The notes under the pieces: model-generated
Seen by the model: the letters and a program-made list of their open reading frames with translations, nothing else
Database searches by the model: none
What the model was told of the DNA's origin: nothing
Made by a program: the position numbers and the translations under genes
Source of the DNA: an uncultured Methanobrevibacter sp.
GTDB lineage: Archaea; Methanobacteriota; Methanobacteria; Methanobacteriales; Methanobacteriaceae
NCBI GenBank assembly: GCA_900320955.1
Contig: ONUN01000001.1
Location: 1-54,478 of the forward strand
Direction: 5' to 3'
Length of the DNA: 54,478 nucleotides
Shown: one piece after another, positions 18,157 through 27,263 of the stretch
Numbering within the stretch: position 1 is the stretch's first letter
Layout: each line of letters starts with the position of its first letter

Positions 18157-18680
18157 TATGTCCGGCATGCAACACAAATAATGACTCAAATGAAGAGTAT
18201 TGCATTAACTGCGGTCAAAAACTGATTGAAAGTGAGCAGGCAGAAGAAATCCCTGAAAGCAAACTTAAAATTCCAAAGGATAAAATAATTCTTCTGGATT
18301 TAAACTACACTCTCATTTCAAACTCATGGGCAATCAGGTTTGAAAAATTTCCTCAAAAAATCAATAAAAGAAAGTATGAACATGAACTGATAAATCTGAT
18401 TAAGGACAACTACATCATTCTAATCACTGCAAGTCCTTACGAAACTTCATACGATTCTCTAAAACACATTGAGGAAAATACAGATTTGAAAATTGACGAA
18501 TCATACTGGAACTTTAAAAAAAGACCACCTGCATTGAAAAAATATTGGCTTGAAACGGCTGTTCTTCCAACTCATGGTGATGACCCTGAAAAATACTTGG
18601 CAATTGAATCCAATGAAAAAACTCGTGAAATGTATGCAGAATTTGGCATAGTTGCAAGACCAAAAGGAGATTTTATTTAA
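18153..18680 (+). CDS. zinc-ribbon protein fused to a HAD-like domain
   Basis: A 175-residue protein. Residues 1-25 are a zinc ribbon (CPAC ... CINC). From about residue 45 the sequence resembles a HAD hydrolase core: IILLDLNYTLISNS at motif I and IILITASPYETS at motif II, with a later acidic region HGDDPEKYLAIESNEKTREM resembling motifs III/IV. In motif I the second Asp of the usual DxDxT is replaced by Asn (D-L-N-Y-T), so it may be a nucleotidase-like variant or catalytically weak. It is cotranscribed by ATGA overlap with the nuclease-fold gene; the helicase gene follows after about 70 bases. Confidence 0.6.
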   Translation: MICPACNTNNDSNEEYCINCGQKLIESEQAEEIPESKLKIPKDKIILLDLNYTLISNSWAIRFEKFPQKINKRKYEHELINLIKDNYIILITASPYETSYDSLKHIEENTDLKIDESYWNFKKRPPALKKYWLETAVLPTHGDDPEKYLAIESNEKTREMYAEFGIVARPKGDFI

Positions 18681-18749
18681 TTATTTTATCACAATAATAA
18701 ATAAATTATTAAATCAGCGAAAAACAAAAATATATTTAAAAACTTCCAG

Positions 18750-21143
18750 ATGAGAAAAATGAAACAGAATGCATTTACGGGAAACAATAATGATTTCTAC
18801 AGTCAGCTTAAAGAAAGCATTGTCAATGCCCAATCCATTGACATCATTGTTTCATTTCTTATGGAATCCGGAGTTAAATTAATTATTAATGATTTAAAGA
18901 AATCCAACTTAAAAATACGCATTTTAACAACAGATTACCTGAACATCACCCAGCCCGAGGCACTTTTCATTCTAAAAAGTGAGCTTAAGGATAATTTGGA
19001 TTTGAGATTTTATTCAGAACCAAACAGCTTTCATCCGAAAGCCTACTTTTTCCATTATGACTGGGATTCAGAAATCTATGTTGGTTCATCTAATATTTCT
19101 AAAGGAGCCCTAACCACTTCCATCGAATGGAATTATCACTTCAAAAAATCCGAAAAGCCCAATGATTTCAAGCATTTCCAGGACACATTTGAAGACCTCT
19201 TCGCCAACCATTCCATCGAAGTCACTGATGAAATTCTGAGAGACTATTCAAAATCATGGATCAGACCCAAGATTTCAAGACCACACACAAATGAAAAAGA
19301 CACTAAAGAATTCGAACCTAATCCAGTGCAACTTGAAGCATTATACATGTTAAATCAATCTCGTGGGGAGGGTTATGAAAAAGCATTGGTTGTTGCCGCC
19401 ACAGGTACAGGAAAAACGTATCTTGCAGCATTCGATACAAAAAATTATGAAAAAATATTGTTTATAGCACATAGGGAAGAAATCATCAGACAGGCTGCCA
19501 AAACATTTAAAAATATCCATCCGGACAAATCCATTGGATTTTTCTACAACAATAAAAAGGATACAGACACAGACATTACTTTTGCACTGGTTCAGACAAT
19601 GGGAAAAAGCAATTATCTTAATGACAACTACTTCGAAAATGGTCATTTTGATTATATCATAATCGATGAGTTTCATCATGCCGTTGCAAACAATTACAAA
19701 AGAATTCTAGACTATTTCAAGCCTAAATTCCTTCTGGGACTAACGGCAACACCGGAAAGGCTGGATACCAAAGATGTCTTTGCACTATGCGACTACAATA
19801 CCGTCTATGAAATAAGGCTTAAAGAAGCAATCAACAAAGGATTCCTCTCACCATTCAAATATTACGGAATCTATGACGATACGGTCAATTATGAAGACAT
19901 CTCTATGAGAAGGGGTAGATATGATGAAAAGGACCTGGAAGATAAACTGATGATTAACAAAAGGGCAGATCTGGTTTTAAATCATTACCTGAAATACCCC
20001 TCCAAAACCGCAATCGGATTCTGCTCATCCAGAAATCATGCAGAATTCATGGCAGAACATTTCACAAAGAATAATATTCCATCAGCTGCAGTTTACAGCG
20101 GTGAACCGGGTGAATACACCCATGAAAGACAAACTGCAATAGCCAAACTGAAAAACAATGAACTGAAAATTCTATTTACGGTTGACATGTTCAATGAGGG
20201 TGTAGACATACCATCAATCGATACTGTTTTATTCCTAAGGCCAACCCAGTCCCCAATCGTGTTTCTCCAGCAGCTTGGAAGAGGACTTAGAAAAAGCGAA
20301 GACAAAAAATATCTAACAGTATTGGATTTCATAGGCAACTATAAAAAGGCAAATCTCGTTCCATTCCTCCTAAGCGGCAATGAATACGACACAAAAACCC
20401 TTTTGAATGAATCAGTTATGGATTTTGAATATCCTGAAGACTGTTACATTGATTTTGATTTCCAGCTGGTTGACCTTTTCAAAATACAGGCAAGGCAAGA
20501 GCTGAAGATTAAAGACAAAATCATTATGGAATTTGAATCAGTCAAGGAAAGCCTGTCCCACAGGCCTTCAAGGGTTGAACTCTTCCTAAGGATGGATGAT
20601 GCCGTCTACAGTGCAATGAGAAAAAGGTCCAAACTGAATCTGTTTAGGGACTACATCACATTCCTATCCGACAACAATGAGCTTGAGAGTGATGAAAAGT
20701 CAATCGTCAGCACAAAGGCACATGAATTTTTAAATGCACTTGAAACCACCAGCATGACAAAATCCTACAAAATGCCAATATTTTTGGCATTCTACAATGA
20801 CGGTGAAGTGAAAATGGAAATCACCGATGAAGACGTATACAAATCCATGTGCAGATTCTACAGCGACCCATCAAATGGAGTGGACATGCTTAAGGACAAA
20901 AGGACAAGAAACTACAAAGAGTGGGGCATGAAGGAATATGTTTCACTTGCCAAAAGAAATCCGATAAAGTTTCTCAACAAGTCTACAAGCGAATTTTTCA
21001 TCAAAAAGGATGGATGTGCACTTGCCTTAAGCGATGATTTGAAAGACTACATTAAAATGGAAAGCTTTATCGAACACTTTAGAGATATTATTGAATATAA
21101 AACTTTATACTATTACAAGACCAGATTCGAGGATAGAAAATGA
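18750..21143 (+). CDS. PLD-like nuclease fused to DEAD/DEAH helicase with DUF3427-like C-terminus
   Basis: A 797-residue multidomain protein. Residues 1-170 are a PLD-like nuclease domain with a single H-x-K site (FHPKAYFF, then IYVGSSNIS). Residues 190-550 are an SF2 helicase: VAATGTGKT (Walker A, 215-223), IIIDEFHH (303-309), GLTATPERLD (motif III), FTVDMFNEGVDIP (motif V) and FLQQLGRGLRKSEDKKY (motif VI). The remaining ~250 residues match the DUF3427-type C-terminus I associate with this architecture (YIDFDFQLVDLF, SRVELFLRMDDAVY). Such proteins occur as stand-alone genes and in defence islands. ATG 18759 is an alternative start. The stop overlaps the methyltransferase start (ATGA), so those two are coupled. 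Codon use here is somewhat less AT-rich than in the neighbours. Confidence 0.82.
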   Translation: MRKMKQNAFTGNNNDFYSQLKESIVNAQSIDIIVSFLMESGVKLIINDLKKSNLKIRILTTDYLNITQPEALFILKSELKDNLDLRFYSEPNSFHPKAYFFHYDWDSEIYVGSSNISKGALTTSIEWNYHFKKSEKPNDFKHFQDTFEDLFANHSIEVTDEILRDYSKSWIRPKISRPHTNEKDTKEFEPNPVQLEALYMLNQSRGEGYEKALVVAATGTGKTYLAAFDTKNYEKILFIAHREEIIRQAAKTFKNIHPDKSIGFFYNNKKDTDTDITFALVQTMGKSNYLNDNYFENGHFDYIIIDEFHHAVANNYKRILDYFKPKFLLGLTATPERLDTKDVFALCDYNTVYEIRLKEAINKGFLSPFKYYGIYDDTVNYEDISMRRGRYDEKDLEDKLMINKRADLVLNHYLKYPSKTAIGFCSSRNHAEFMAEHFTKNNIPSAAVYSGEPGEYTHERQTAIAKLKNNELKILFTVDMFNEGVDIPSIDTVLFLRPTQSPIVFLQQLGRGLRKSEDKKYLTVLDFIGNYKKANLVPFLLSGNEYDTKTLLNESVMDFEYPEDCYIDFDFQLVDLFKIQARQELKIKDKIIMEFESVKESLSHRPSRVELFLRMDDAVYSAMRKRSKLNLFRDYITFLSDNNELESDEKSIVSTKAHEFLNALETTSMTKSYKMPIFLAFYNDGEVKMEITDEDVYKSMCRFYSDPSNGVDMLKDKRTRNYKEWGMKEYVSLAKRNPIKFLNKSTSEFFIKKDGCALALSDDLKDYIKMESFIEHFRDIIEYKTLYYYKTRFEDRK

Positions 21144-21709
21144 ACTATTATGATGAAAATGCCCAAGATTTCTTTGACGGAACCGTTGATGCAGACATGA
21201 CCCCACATTATGAAGAATTTCTAAATTACTTACCCAAATATGGAGAAATTCTGGATTGCGGATGCGGATCAGGACGTGACACTCTTAAATTTAAAAATTT
21301 GGGTTATGAAGTAACAGCAATCGACGGATCATTGGAGATGTGCAAACTGGCAAGTGAGCATAGTGGCATTGACGTTAAACACATGCAGTTTCAGGAAATT
21401 GAATTTGTTGAAGAATTTGACGGAATCTGGGCATCAGCATCACTACTTCACGTTCCATCATCAGAAATTGAAGATGTGCTAAAACGATTGAAAACAAGCC
21501 TAAAGGATGATGGAATATTTTATGCTTCATTTAAATACGGTGATTTTGAAGGCCATCGCAATGGTAGATATTTCAATGATTTAACAGAAGACGCAGCCAA
21601 GGAACTGTTTGAAAAACTGGACTTCAATGTCATCAAAACATGGATAACAACTGATGCTAGAAAAGGAAGGGAAAATGAAAGATGGGTTAATATTTTGGTT
21701 AAAAAATAG
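21140..21709 (+). CDS. class I SAM-dependent methyltransferase
   Basis: A 189-residue Rossmann-fold methyltransferase. Motif I is ILDCGCGSGRDTLKF (SAM binding), motif II is VTAIDGSLEMC with the acidic residue for ribose, and FDGIWASASLLHVP is the motif IV region typical of the Methyltransf_11/25 and TehB-like groups. No target-recognition domain or DNA N-methylase motif (NPPY/DPPY) is present, so a small molecule, RNA or protein substrate is more likely than DNA. It is translationally coupled to the helicase gene. Confidence 0.8.
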   Translation: MNYYDENAQDFFDGTVDADMTPHYEEFLNYLPKYGEILDCGCGSGRDTLKFKNLGYEVTAIDGSLEMCKLASEHSGIDVKHMQFQEIEFVEEFDGIWASASLLHVPSSEIEDVLKRLKTSLKDDGIFYASFKYGDFEGHRNGRYFNDLTEDAAKELFEKLDFNVIKTWITTDARKGRENERWVNILVKK

Positions 21710-21818
21710 TTAAAAAATTATTGTATAATTAAATATATATGAAAATGTGTATTATTAATAAAATAAAAATTCAATATTTATGTTCTAAAAAATTAGCAAC
21801 CAAAAATTAAACCATTGA

Positions 21819-22216
21819 AAAATCAATGAAATCCCCAACACTGCAGCACATGACAAGTCAGCTGTGCAGTATATTGAACTCGACGGGAGCACAGGTAAAA
21901 ACTTTGAATTATTAATAATTAATGAATTGACAAGAAGAGGATTTACTACAGGTACTAGTAATTGAAGAGAAAATAGGATAGGCCGTGCAATAAGAGTTTC
22001 TGCAGATATTCAAAAAAAAATGGAATTTACTTAGTTGGAAAGGATTCAGCCAGGTTCACGAAAAAATGGGCGATGGAATTTATTGAAAAAATAACTTCAT
22101 ATCCCAATGAATCTATTCAAGATGACTGTGTTGTGATATTCACCGGAGGATATGAAAAAATAACTACAGATAAACAACCTAGAAGAGTTAATGTGGATAA
22201 GTGGTATTTTACATAA
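21819..22216 (+). pseudogene. decayed viral terminase large-subunit-like gene, C-terminal nuclease part
   Basis: The frame beginning near 21819 reads NTAAHDKSAVQYIELDGSTG, then ELLIINELTRRGFTTGTSN, is interrupted by a TGA at 21963, continues in the same frame as RENRIGRAIRVSADIQKKM, stops at TAG, and continues in a different frame as YLVGKDSARFTKKWAMEFIE, then SIQDDCVVIFTGGYEKI and ends at 22216. Order and motifs (acidic residue near the start, ENRIGRAIRVSADI, DDCVVIFTGGYE) look like the C-terminal nuclease domain of phage or archaeal virus terminase large subunits. At least one stop and one frameshift make it dead, and the N-terminal ATPase part is absent. It suggests a lost provirus. Confidence 0.55.
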
Positions 22217-22222
22217 TAATAG

Positions 22223-24151
22223 TTATAAAAATTCGTCTATCCAACTAGGTGGTAGTTTTTTATTAGATTTTCTTTTAGGTGCATGTTTTTTCATAAATTC
22301 AAAAGCATCACCAATATTGTCTAATGAAGAATCTTTCATATGGTTTATTAAATTTTCTTTTGTAGGAGGAGTCAAAGAAAAATATTTACATAATAAAACA
22401 ATTCTATATTCTTCAGTTAAATTGAATTCAAGGCTTTTAATTAAATCATCTTTACTTAGATTATTTTCATTTGAATCATTTTTAATTAAATTTTTTCTTA
22501 AATATTCTATTTCATCTTCAGTATAATTCTCGACCAAGTAACTTGCAACTTCTAAATTACTAGAATTCATTAATTTAAATTTATCTCTAAAATGAGATAA
22601 TTCTTCTGATGTTAATGAATTTAATAAATTATTTATTAATATTTTCTTCACTTTAACTAATTTATTTTGTTTTTTATCATTTGAATTATTGGATATAATA
22701 TCCATAGTAGATTTTCCATCATTATCATCCATCAATTCAATAGCCCTTCTAATAGTTTTTATTGAGCATCCTTCCAAATGATTTATTAAACTATTTTTAG
22801 TGCATTGTTTTAATGAAAAATGTTTACATAAAAATATTAATTGCTTAACCTCTAATGAAAATCTTAATTCATTAATCAAATCTTTTTTAATTAGTTTTAG
22901 TCTTAAATCTTCTATTTCTTTTTCAGAATAATTCTCAATTAAATAATCTACTATTTTTGAATCATTTAACGGCAAATAAAATTCCTTACTAAAAAGATAT
23001 AACTCTTCAGGAGTTAATGTTTCAAGCAATTTAGTTCTTAAATTATTTATTCTTTCGTCTTCTTTAATTAGTTTTAGTCTTAAATCTTCTATTTCTTTTT
23101 CAGAATAGTTTTCAATTAAATAATCTACTATTTTTGAATCATTTAACGGCAAATAAAATTCCTTACTAAAAAGTGATAACTCTTTTTTTGTCAATGAATT
23201 AATCAAATCATTTTTTAATTTGTCTTGTTTTAATTTAGCTAATCTTTCTTGCTCTTTTTTAACTAATTTTACTTTTAATAAATTTATTTCTTCTTCTGTA
23301 TAATTATATACTAAATAATTTAATAATTCCTGTTTAGAACCTTTAAATGAAAATTCATTAACAAATAAAATCATTTCATCAGATGATATTGTATTATCCA
23401 ATTTATCATATAGGTCTTTTCTATGAGCTTCTTCTTCTAATTCTTTTTCAATTAACTTTATAGCAGTATAAATCTCTTGTTCACCATATTTATCAATTAA
23501 CAACCTAATATTATCCTTATCTGATGATTCAGTTAATGAAAAATGATTGCATACTCCTAAAAGAAGTTCTCCTTCAACCTGGACATATAATTTATTAAAA
23601 AGATTTTTTCTTCTTTCATTTTCTTTTAGTTGTGCTTTTCTTTCAGCATTTATACGTTCTTCATCTTGCATTAATTCTTTAAGTTTTTTCTCATCGTGAG
23701 GAATTTTATTTTCCTTTAAATCTTTAATTTTAGCTTTCAAAGCAAACATTTCTTCATCCGTTGCGGTAACATTTAAACTTTCTTCAGCTTCATGAAGTTG
23801 ATTTTCTAAATTAGATAATGCATTTTTAACTACTTCAATTTCATCATCTTTCCAGACATTATCCTTTTTAGCTTGATTACATTCTCTGCATAATACCCAT
23901 AGATTATCTTCTGTTGTTAATCCTCCTTTAGATAATGGATATATGTGATCTATTTCTAAACTTGTTTCTTCGTTACTTCTACCACATTCTCTGCAGCGAT
24001 ATCCATCTCTAACAAATATTTCATGTCTTAATTTTGGAGGAATTGGTTTTCTTTTTTCTCTAGTTTTTAATTTGGTTCCACAATTTAAACAAAATTTATT
24101 GTTCTTATTATTATCATAGATTTTGTGACATTTGGGACAATATTTTTCCAT
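22223..24151 (-). CDS. zinc-ribbon HNH endonuclease with long helical repeat tail
   Basis: A 642-residue protein. Residues 5-24 form a zinc ribbon (CPKC ... CLNC). Residues 36-100 are an HNH nuclease: EIFVRDGYRCRECG, LEIDHIYPLSKGG, then NLWVLCRECNQAKKD, with the Cys-x2-Cys pairs and the Asp-His catalytic pair all present. Residues 100-180 are a charged coiled coil. The rest holds about seven repeats of roughly 55-60 residues of the type L-x5-EL-x-F-x-K-x-F-x-L ... YLIENYSEKEI, resembling SAP-like helical DNA-binding modules. Two of these are nearly identical in DNA (22887-22996 and 23064-23173). The gene follows a helical protein gene at 24172 by 20 bases. A DNA-targeting role is inferred; the substrate is unknown. 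Confidence 0.72.
   Translation of the reverse strand: MEKYCPKCHKIYDNNKNNKFCLNCGTKLKTREKRKPIPPKLRHEIFVRDGYRCRECGRSNEETSLEIDHIYPLSKGGLTTEDNLWVLCRECNQAKKDNVWKDDEIEVVKNALSNLENQLHEAEESLNVTATDEEMFALKAKIKDLKENKIPHDEKKLKELMQDEERINAERKAQLKENERRKNLFNKLYVQVEGELLLGVCNHFSLTESSDKDNIRLLIDKYGEQEIYTAIKLIEKELEEEAHRKDLYDKLDNTISSDEMILFVNEFSFKGSKQELLNYLVYNYTEEEINLLKVKLVKKEQERLAKLKQDKLKNDLINSLTKKELSLFSKEFYLPLNDSKIVDYLIENYSEKEIEDLRLKLIKEDERINNLRTKLLETLTPEELYLFSKEFYLPLNDSKIVDYLIENYSEKEIEDLRLKLIKKDLINELRFSLEVKQLIFLCKHFSLKQCTKNSLINHLEGCSIKTIRRAIELMDDNDGKSTMDIISNNSNDKKQNKLVKVKKILINNLLNSLTSEELSHFRDKFKLMNSSNLEVASYLVENYTEDEIEYLRKNLIKNDSNENNLSKDDLIKSLEFNLTEEYRIVLLCKYFSLTPPTKENLINHMKDSSLDNIGDAFEFMKKHAPKRKSNKKLPPSWIDEFL
22887..23173 (-). 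repeat. two near-identical 110-bp direct repeats, 177-bp period, within the HNH gene
   Basis: The stretches 22887-22996 and 23064-23173 differ at only a few positions and encode the same segment twice (FSKEFYLPLNDSKIVDYLIE and the following NYSEKEIEDLRLKLI). The 177-bp period is exactly 59 codons, so the frame is kept. It is the footprint of a recent internal duplication and allows loss or gain of repeats by recombination. Confidence 0.85.
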
Positions 24152-24171
24152 TTAATCACCGAACACATTAA

Positions 24172-25119
24172 TTAAAAAATTTTAATCCTTGTTCTCTTTT
24201 TATTAGATTTCTTTTCGAGTTGATTTAATTTTATATTATTTTTTTCCAACAATATTTTAGCATTCTTAGAATGTTCTTCATCCAAACGGGAAATAAAAAA
24301 TTTAAGTCTCTTATTTTCCTTTTTCAATTTTTTTATATATTTTTTAAGATATTCCTCTGAATTGTTTTCTTCAATATTAAGATTTTCCAATAAGGATAAA
24401 TATCTTAATTTTTTTCCAATAGCTTCATCAATCTTTCTTTGTATGAAGTTTAAACGTTTTCCACCTAGAAGCATTGCATAAAATCCATTACCCTTAAGTT
24501 GTTCATCTATTTGATGTATTTTTTCATTTATACAATCAGGACTCTTTTCACAATCTTCTTTTTGTTTTCTTTTTCTTTCTGCTTCTTTTATCTCATATTC
24601 TTCCAAACGTTTTTTCTGGTATTCTTCCCATTCTTCTTCATTTAGTAAGTGCATTTTAGGATTATAATTTTTGTGAAATTCTTTCCGGTTACCTGATTTA
24701 GTTAAAATTTGCTCAAGAGTTCTTAATTCATTATCAAAAATTATGCTGCTCTTTTTATGCAGATATTTATCATGTAGTTTAGAGCATCTGTTAATATCTT
24801 CTCCATTTAACAGGTGATTTTTATCAGGAATATCTCCACCAGTCAAATTCAATTCTTTTACTGATTTCCAATACTCTAAACCAGCATCAACGGCTTTTTT
24901 ATAATAATTTATAATACCATAATCATCATTAGATTTTCGTGCAAGGCCTATATAAGTATTATAACTGTCTTTATAAATTATGTCTCTCCTAGGAAGCTCA
25001 AATGAACCGGAACCATCTGAATCCGCATAATCATTATTGAGATATCCCATATATTTAGTGTCAGGAACACCAATGTCATTACCGTCCCCAACAGAATCTC
25101 CTACTTGCCATTCCCTCAT
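24172..25119 (-). CDS. hypothetical helical protein with E-W-x-V-G-D N-terminus (paralogue of 29124-30143)
   Basis: A 315-residue soluble, highly charged protein. The N-terminus MREWQVGDSVGDGND is followed by an acidic Gly/Ser-rich linker, then a helical region with IPDKNHLLNGEDINRCSKLH and long coiled coils rich in Glu and Lys to the end. The same layout, E-W-x-(V/I)-G-D, disordered linker, PDxKHLL-x3-DI and helices, occurs in the protein at 29124-30143, so they are paralogues. Neither belongs to a family I recognise. It lies 20 bases upstream of the HNH gene and is probably cotranscribed with it. Confidence 0.55.
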   Translation of the reverse strand: MREWQVGDSVGDGNDIGVPDTKYMGYLNNDYADSDGSGSFELPRRDIIYKDSYNTYIGLARKSNDDYGIINYYKKAVDAGLEYWKSVKELNLTGGDIPDKNHLLNGEDINRCSKLHDKYLHKKSSIIFDNELRTLEQILTKSGNRKEFHKNYNPKMHLLNEEEWEEYQKKRLEEYEIKEAERKRKQKEDCEKSPDCINEKIHQIDEQLKGNGFYAMLLGGKRLNFIQRKIDEAIGKKLRYLSLLENLNIEENNSEEYLKKYIKKLKKENKRLKFFISRLDEEHSKNAKILLEKNNIKLNQLEKKSNKKRTRIKIF

Positions 25120-25314
25120 GTTAATGTCACTTCTTAAACTTCAATTATTTAATTAAATGCTTACAGTAACTAGTTATATCAATTGCTATTATTGTGCTAA
25201 TAACTATTGAATAAGTTTTTATTAATCTGATTTACCAACTCTCTTTTTTAATATCTTCAATATCTTTTATTATTTATTAGTCCAATACCAACATTTCCAT
25301 CCAAAGCGGATTGC

Positions 25315-25962
25315 CTAATCATAACCTTGAGATTCCAGATAGTCATCGATATCGGGATTGTCCCCATATTCATAGTGGTCATAATACCAGTCCGGATCAT
25401 TTTTAGCAATCGTATTTGGAGATGTATCGACTCCACCGTAATGTGAGGAATGTGAAGAGTGTGAATAACTTCCTCTGCTGCTTCCGCTTCCAACATCATA
25501 GTAGTGGGTGTTTGAATTGCTTGGCGTATAGTTTTCCACTACAAAAATGCTAATGCATCCGACTACAATAACAGACAAAATTACCAATGCTATCAGAATG
25601 GCTATAATCTTTTTGTTCTGATCCCATCCTTTGAAGTCATCAAGCAGTTTTGGATTTGCATGTCCGTTGGCTATCTGGACATCCTTGTAGACCTCATAGA
25701 ACGCATAGGCCCAGACCAGAAGTGAAAAAACAAGGAATATACTTAAATATCCTCCCAAAAATGCAAAAAACAACCTGGCAGCCAGCAGTATCAGTCCCTT
25801 TTTAATATTTCCAGCATAGATTGAGCCGAGTCCTGTCAGAATGAATGTCAGCACCAGGGCAATGTAAATGTTCTTTTTCTTATTTGCCCCGACCCTGTTT
25901 CCGCAATTGGAGCAGAATGTCGCATTATCTGCAAGTTCGGTTCCGCAATTATCACAAAACAT
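25315..25962 (-). CDS. zinc-ribbon, multi-helix membrane protein
   Basis: A 215-residue protein. Residues 3-22 are a zinc ribbon (CDNCGTELADNATFCSNCG). Three to four hydrophobic helices follow (IYIALVLTFILTGLGSIYAG, LILLAARLFFAFLGGYLSIF, FSLLVWAYAFYEVY, then IIAILIALVILSVIVVGCIS), with the G-L-G-S-I-Y-A-G-N-x-K-K-G motif resembling TM2-type domains. The end is Ser/His/Tyr-rich and acidic. The protein at 32733-33524 has the same plan and motif, so they are paralogues. Function unknown. The 25120-25314 stretch downstream shows no gene. Confidence 0.65.
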   Translation of the reverse strand: MFCDNCGTELADNATFCSNCGNRVGANKKKNIYIALVLTFILTGLGSIYAGNIKKGLILLAARLFFAFLGGYLSIFLVFSLLVWAYAFYEVYKDVQIANGHANPKLLDDFKGWDQNKKIIAILIALVILSVIVVGCISIFVVENYTPSNSNTHYYDVGSGSSRGSYSHSSHSSHYGGVDTSPNTIAKNDPDWYYDHYEYGDNPDIDDYLESQGYD

Positions 25963-26098
25963 ATTATACTATTTATTAATAACTTATATTTAACTTATCT
26001 TCTAGAATAGACATCTCATTTGATATTGGCAGTACGATATCTCGAAGGCTGTTTTTCCTAGATGTCGAAACTGACTGCGCTGTCTTACAAGTCACGAA

Positions 26099-26179
26099 TC
26101 ACCCGTGATGTTCCATCTCAATCAGTTTCATGTTATCCTCATCTGGAAGGTAAACCTTATCATCACTACTAACTGTCAT
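26099..26179 (-). pseudogene. possible short gene remnant in the 25963-26279 gap
   Basis: A minus-strand frame from ATG 26179 reads 26 residues (MTVSSDDKVYLPDEDNMKLI and so on) to a stop at 26099. The local base composition is noticeably richer in G+C than the flanks, like former coding sequence. No family is recognised, and the rest of the gap shows only a probable promoter for the rightward gene at 26280. Confidence 0.25.
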
Positions 26180-26279
26180 TTGAAATACCGGTGCATGAAA
26201 TTTGTTAAATATTTAAAGCATCTAAATATTATTGTAAAGACATCGGAAAAATAATATTAATCAATATGGAGGATTAAAT

Positions 26280-27239
26280 TTGCAGCTTCAAAAACCTGAC
26301 CATGATGAAAAAGAAATTAAAGACCTAATAAATAAAAATATAGCAAGTGCTTTTAAAACACAACAGCCATTTGCTGAATTATTGCTATTAAATGGATGTC
26401 CAAAAATAAAATTAGGTTTGATTGGAAGCAAAATCAGAAAAGAATTATTATACGAAGCTGAAAATGATGATTTGACTGCTGATACTGTGATGCCAAGGGC
26501 TTATGAGTTAATCGCCAAATTTCTAAAAATCTCTGAAGTAAAGACATTTGACGATATTGGAATTGAAAATTCAAATCATGAAATAATTTCCAAAAAAGAA
26601 TTGCTCAAAGAGAAAGACATTGAAGAAAAATTCGGGGTTGATTTAACTAATAAACAATGGTTCCAATGCACTATTGAGGAAATAAAATACAGCACATTCT
26701 CCAATCAGCCGCAAAGAAATATCGATAATGCATACGTAATAATTAATGAGGATAATTTTGAAATCATTAAGGAAAGCGTTTGGCTAAAATCAAACATGGG
26801 AACACGCAGGCTTTATTTCTATAACCTCACCAGCTTGGATTTTGATGCAAGAGGAAGACTGCATGCATCAAGCAGTGTCATAATCAATACGAAAGGAGCT
26901 GAACATGTACAGTTAAAATTCGTTACCAAAGATGATTTTGATTTGATGAATAATGCTTTTGAATCATATCTTGAAAAGACACACAAGCCACGGCAAAGCA
27001 TTCCAATTGCATCCAGTGCAGATGAATTGCTTAAATACGCCGAATTATATGAAAAGGGATTACTGACCAAGGAAGAATTTGACATGAAAAAATCAGAGCT
27101 ATTGGGAAATTCCAAAAAAGATTCTGCAGAACAAAACAGCGTTGATACTGAATACATACCTAATTTTTGTCCGAATTGCGGAACACCTGTTGAAACTGTC
27201 TCAAATTTCTGCCGCAATTGTGGAAACAGATTAAGATAA
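26280..27239 (+). CDS. PH-like, SHOCT and zinc-ribbon protein
   Basis: A 319-residue soluble protein. Residues 1-120 are helical; 125-235 look like a bacterial-type PH domain (YVIINEDNFEIIKESVW, RLYFYNLTSLDFDARGRLHA); 240-275 match a SHOCT helix pair (DELLKYAELYEKGLLTKEEF); the C-terminus is a zinc ribbon (CPNCGTPVETVSNFCRNCG). SHOCT and zinc ribbon tails are typical of oligomerising or tethering proteins. The start is the TTG at 26280: GGAGG (26268-26272) stands seven bases before it and no ATG is in reach. It runs convergent with the DUF4268 gene. Confidence 0.68.
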   Translation: MQLQKPDHDEKEIKDLINKNIASAFKTQQPFAELLLLNGCPKIKLGLIGSKIRKELLYEAENDDLTADTVMPRAYELIAKFLKISEVKTFDDIGIENSNHEIISKKELLKEKDIEEKFGVDLTNKQWFQCTIEEIKYSTFSNQPQRNIDNAYVIINEDNFEIIKESVWLKSNMGTRRLYFYNLTSLDFDARGRLHASSSVIINTKGAEHVQLKFVTKDDFDLMNNAFESYLEKTHKPRQSIPIASSADELLKYAELYEKGLLTKEEFDMKKSELLGNSKKDSAEQNSVDTEYIPNFCPNCGTPVETVSNFCRNCGNRLR

Positions 27240-27263
27240 TGCTATCCAATGCAAAAAGTTTCA

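Noticed and set aside
18750-21143. Hachiman, Zorya or type III restriction helicase
   Set aside because: The N-terminal PLD domain and DUF3427-like end differ from HamB, ZorD and Res subunits, and no Mod, HamA or Zor motor genes are nearby.
25963-26279. Structured RNA or tRNA suggested by higher G+C
   Set aside because: No cloverleaf, anticodon arm or CCA-type ends could be built; the composition fits a decayed gene better.
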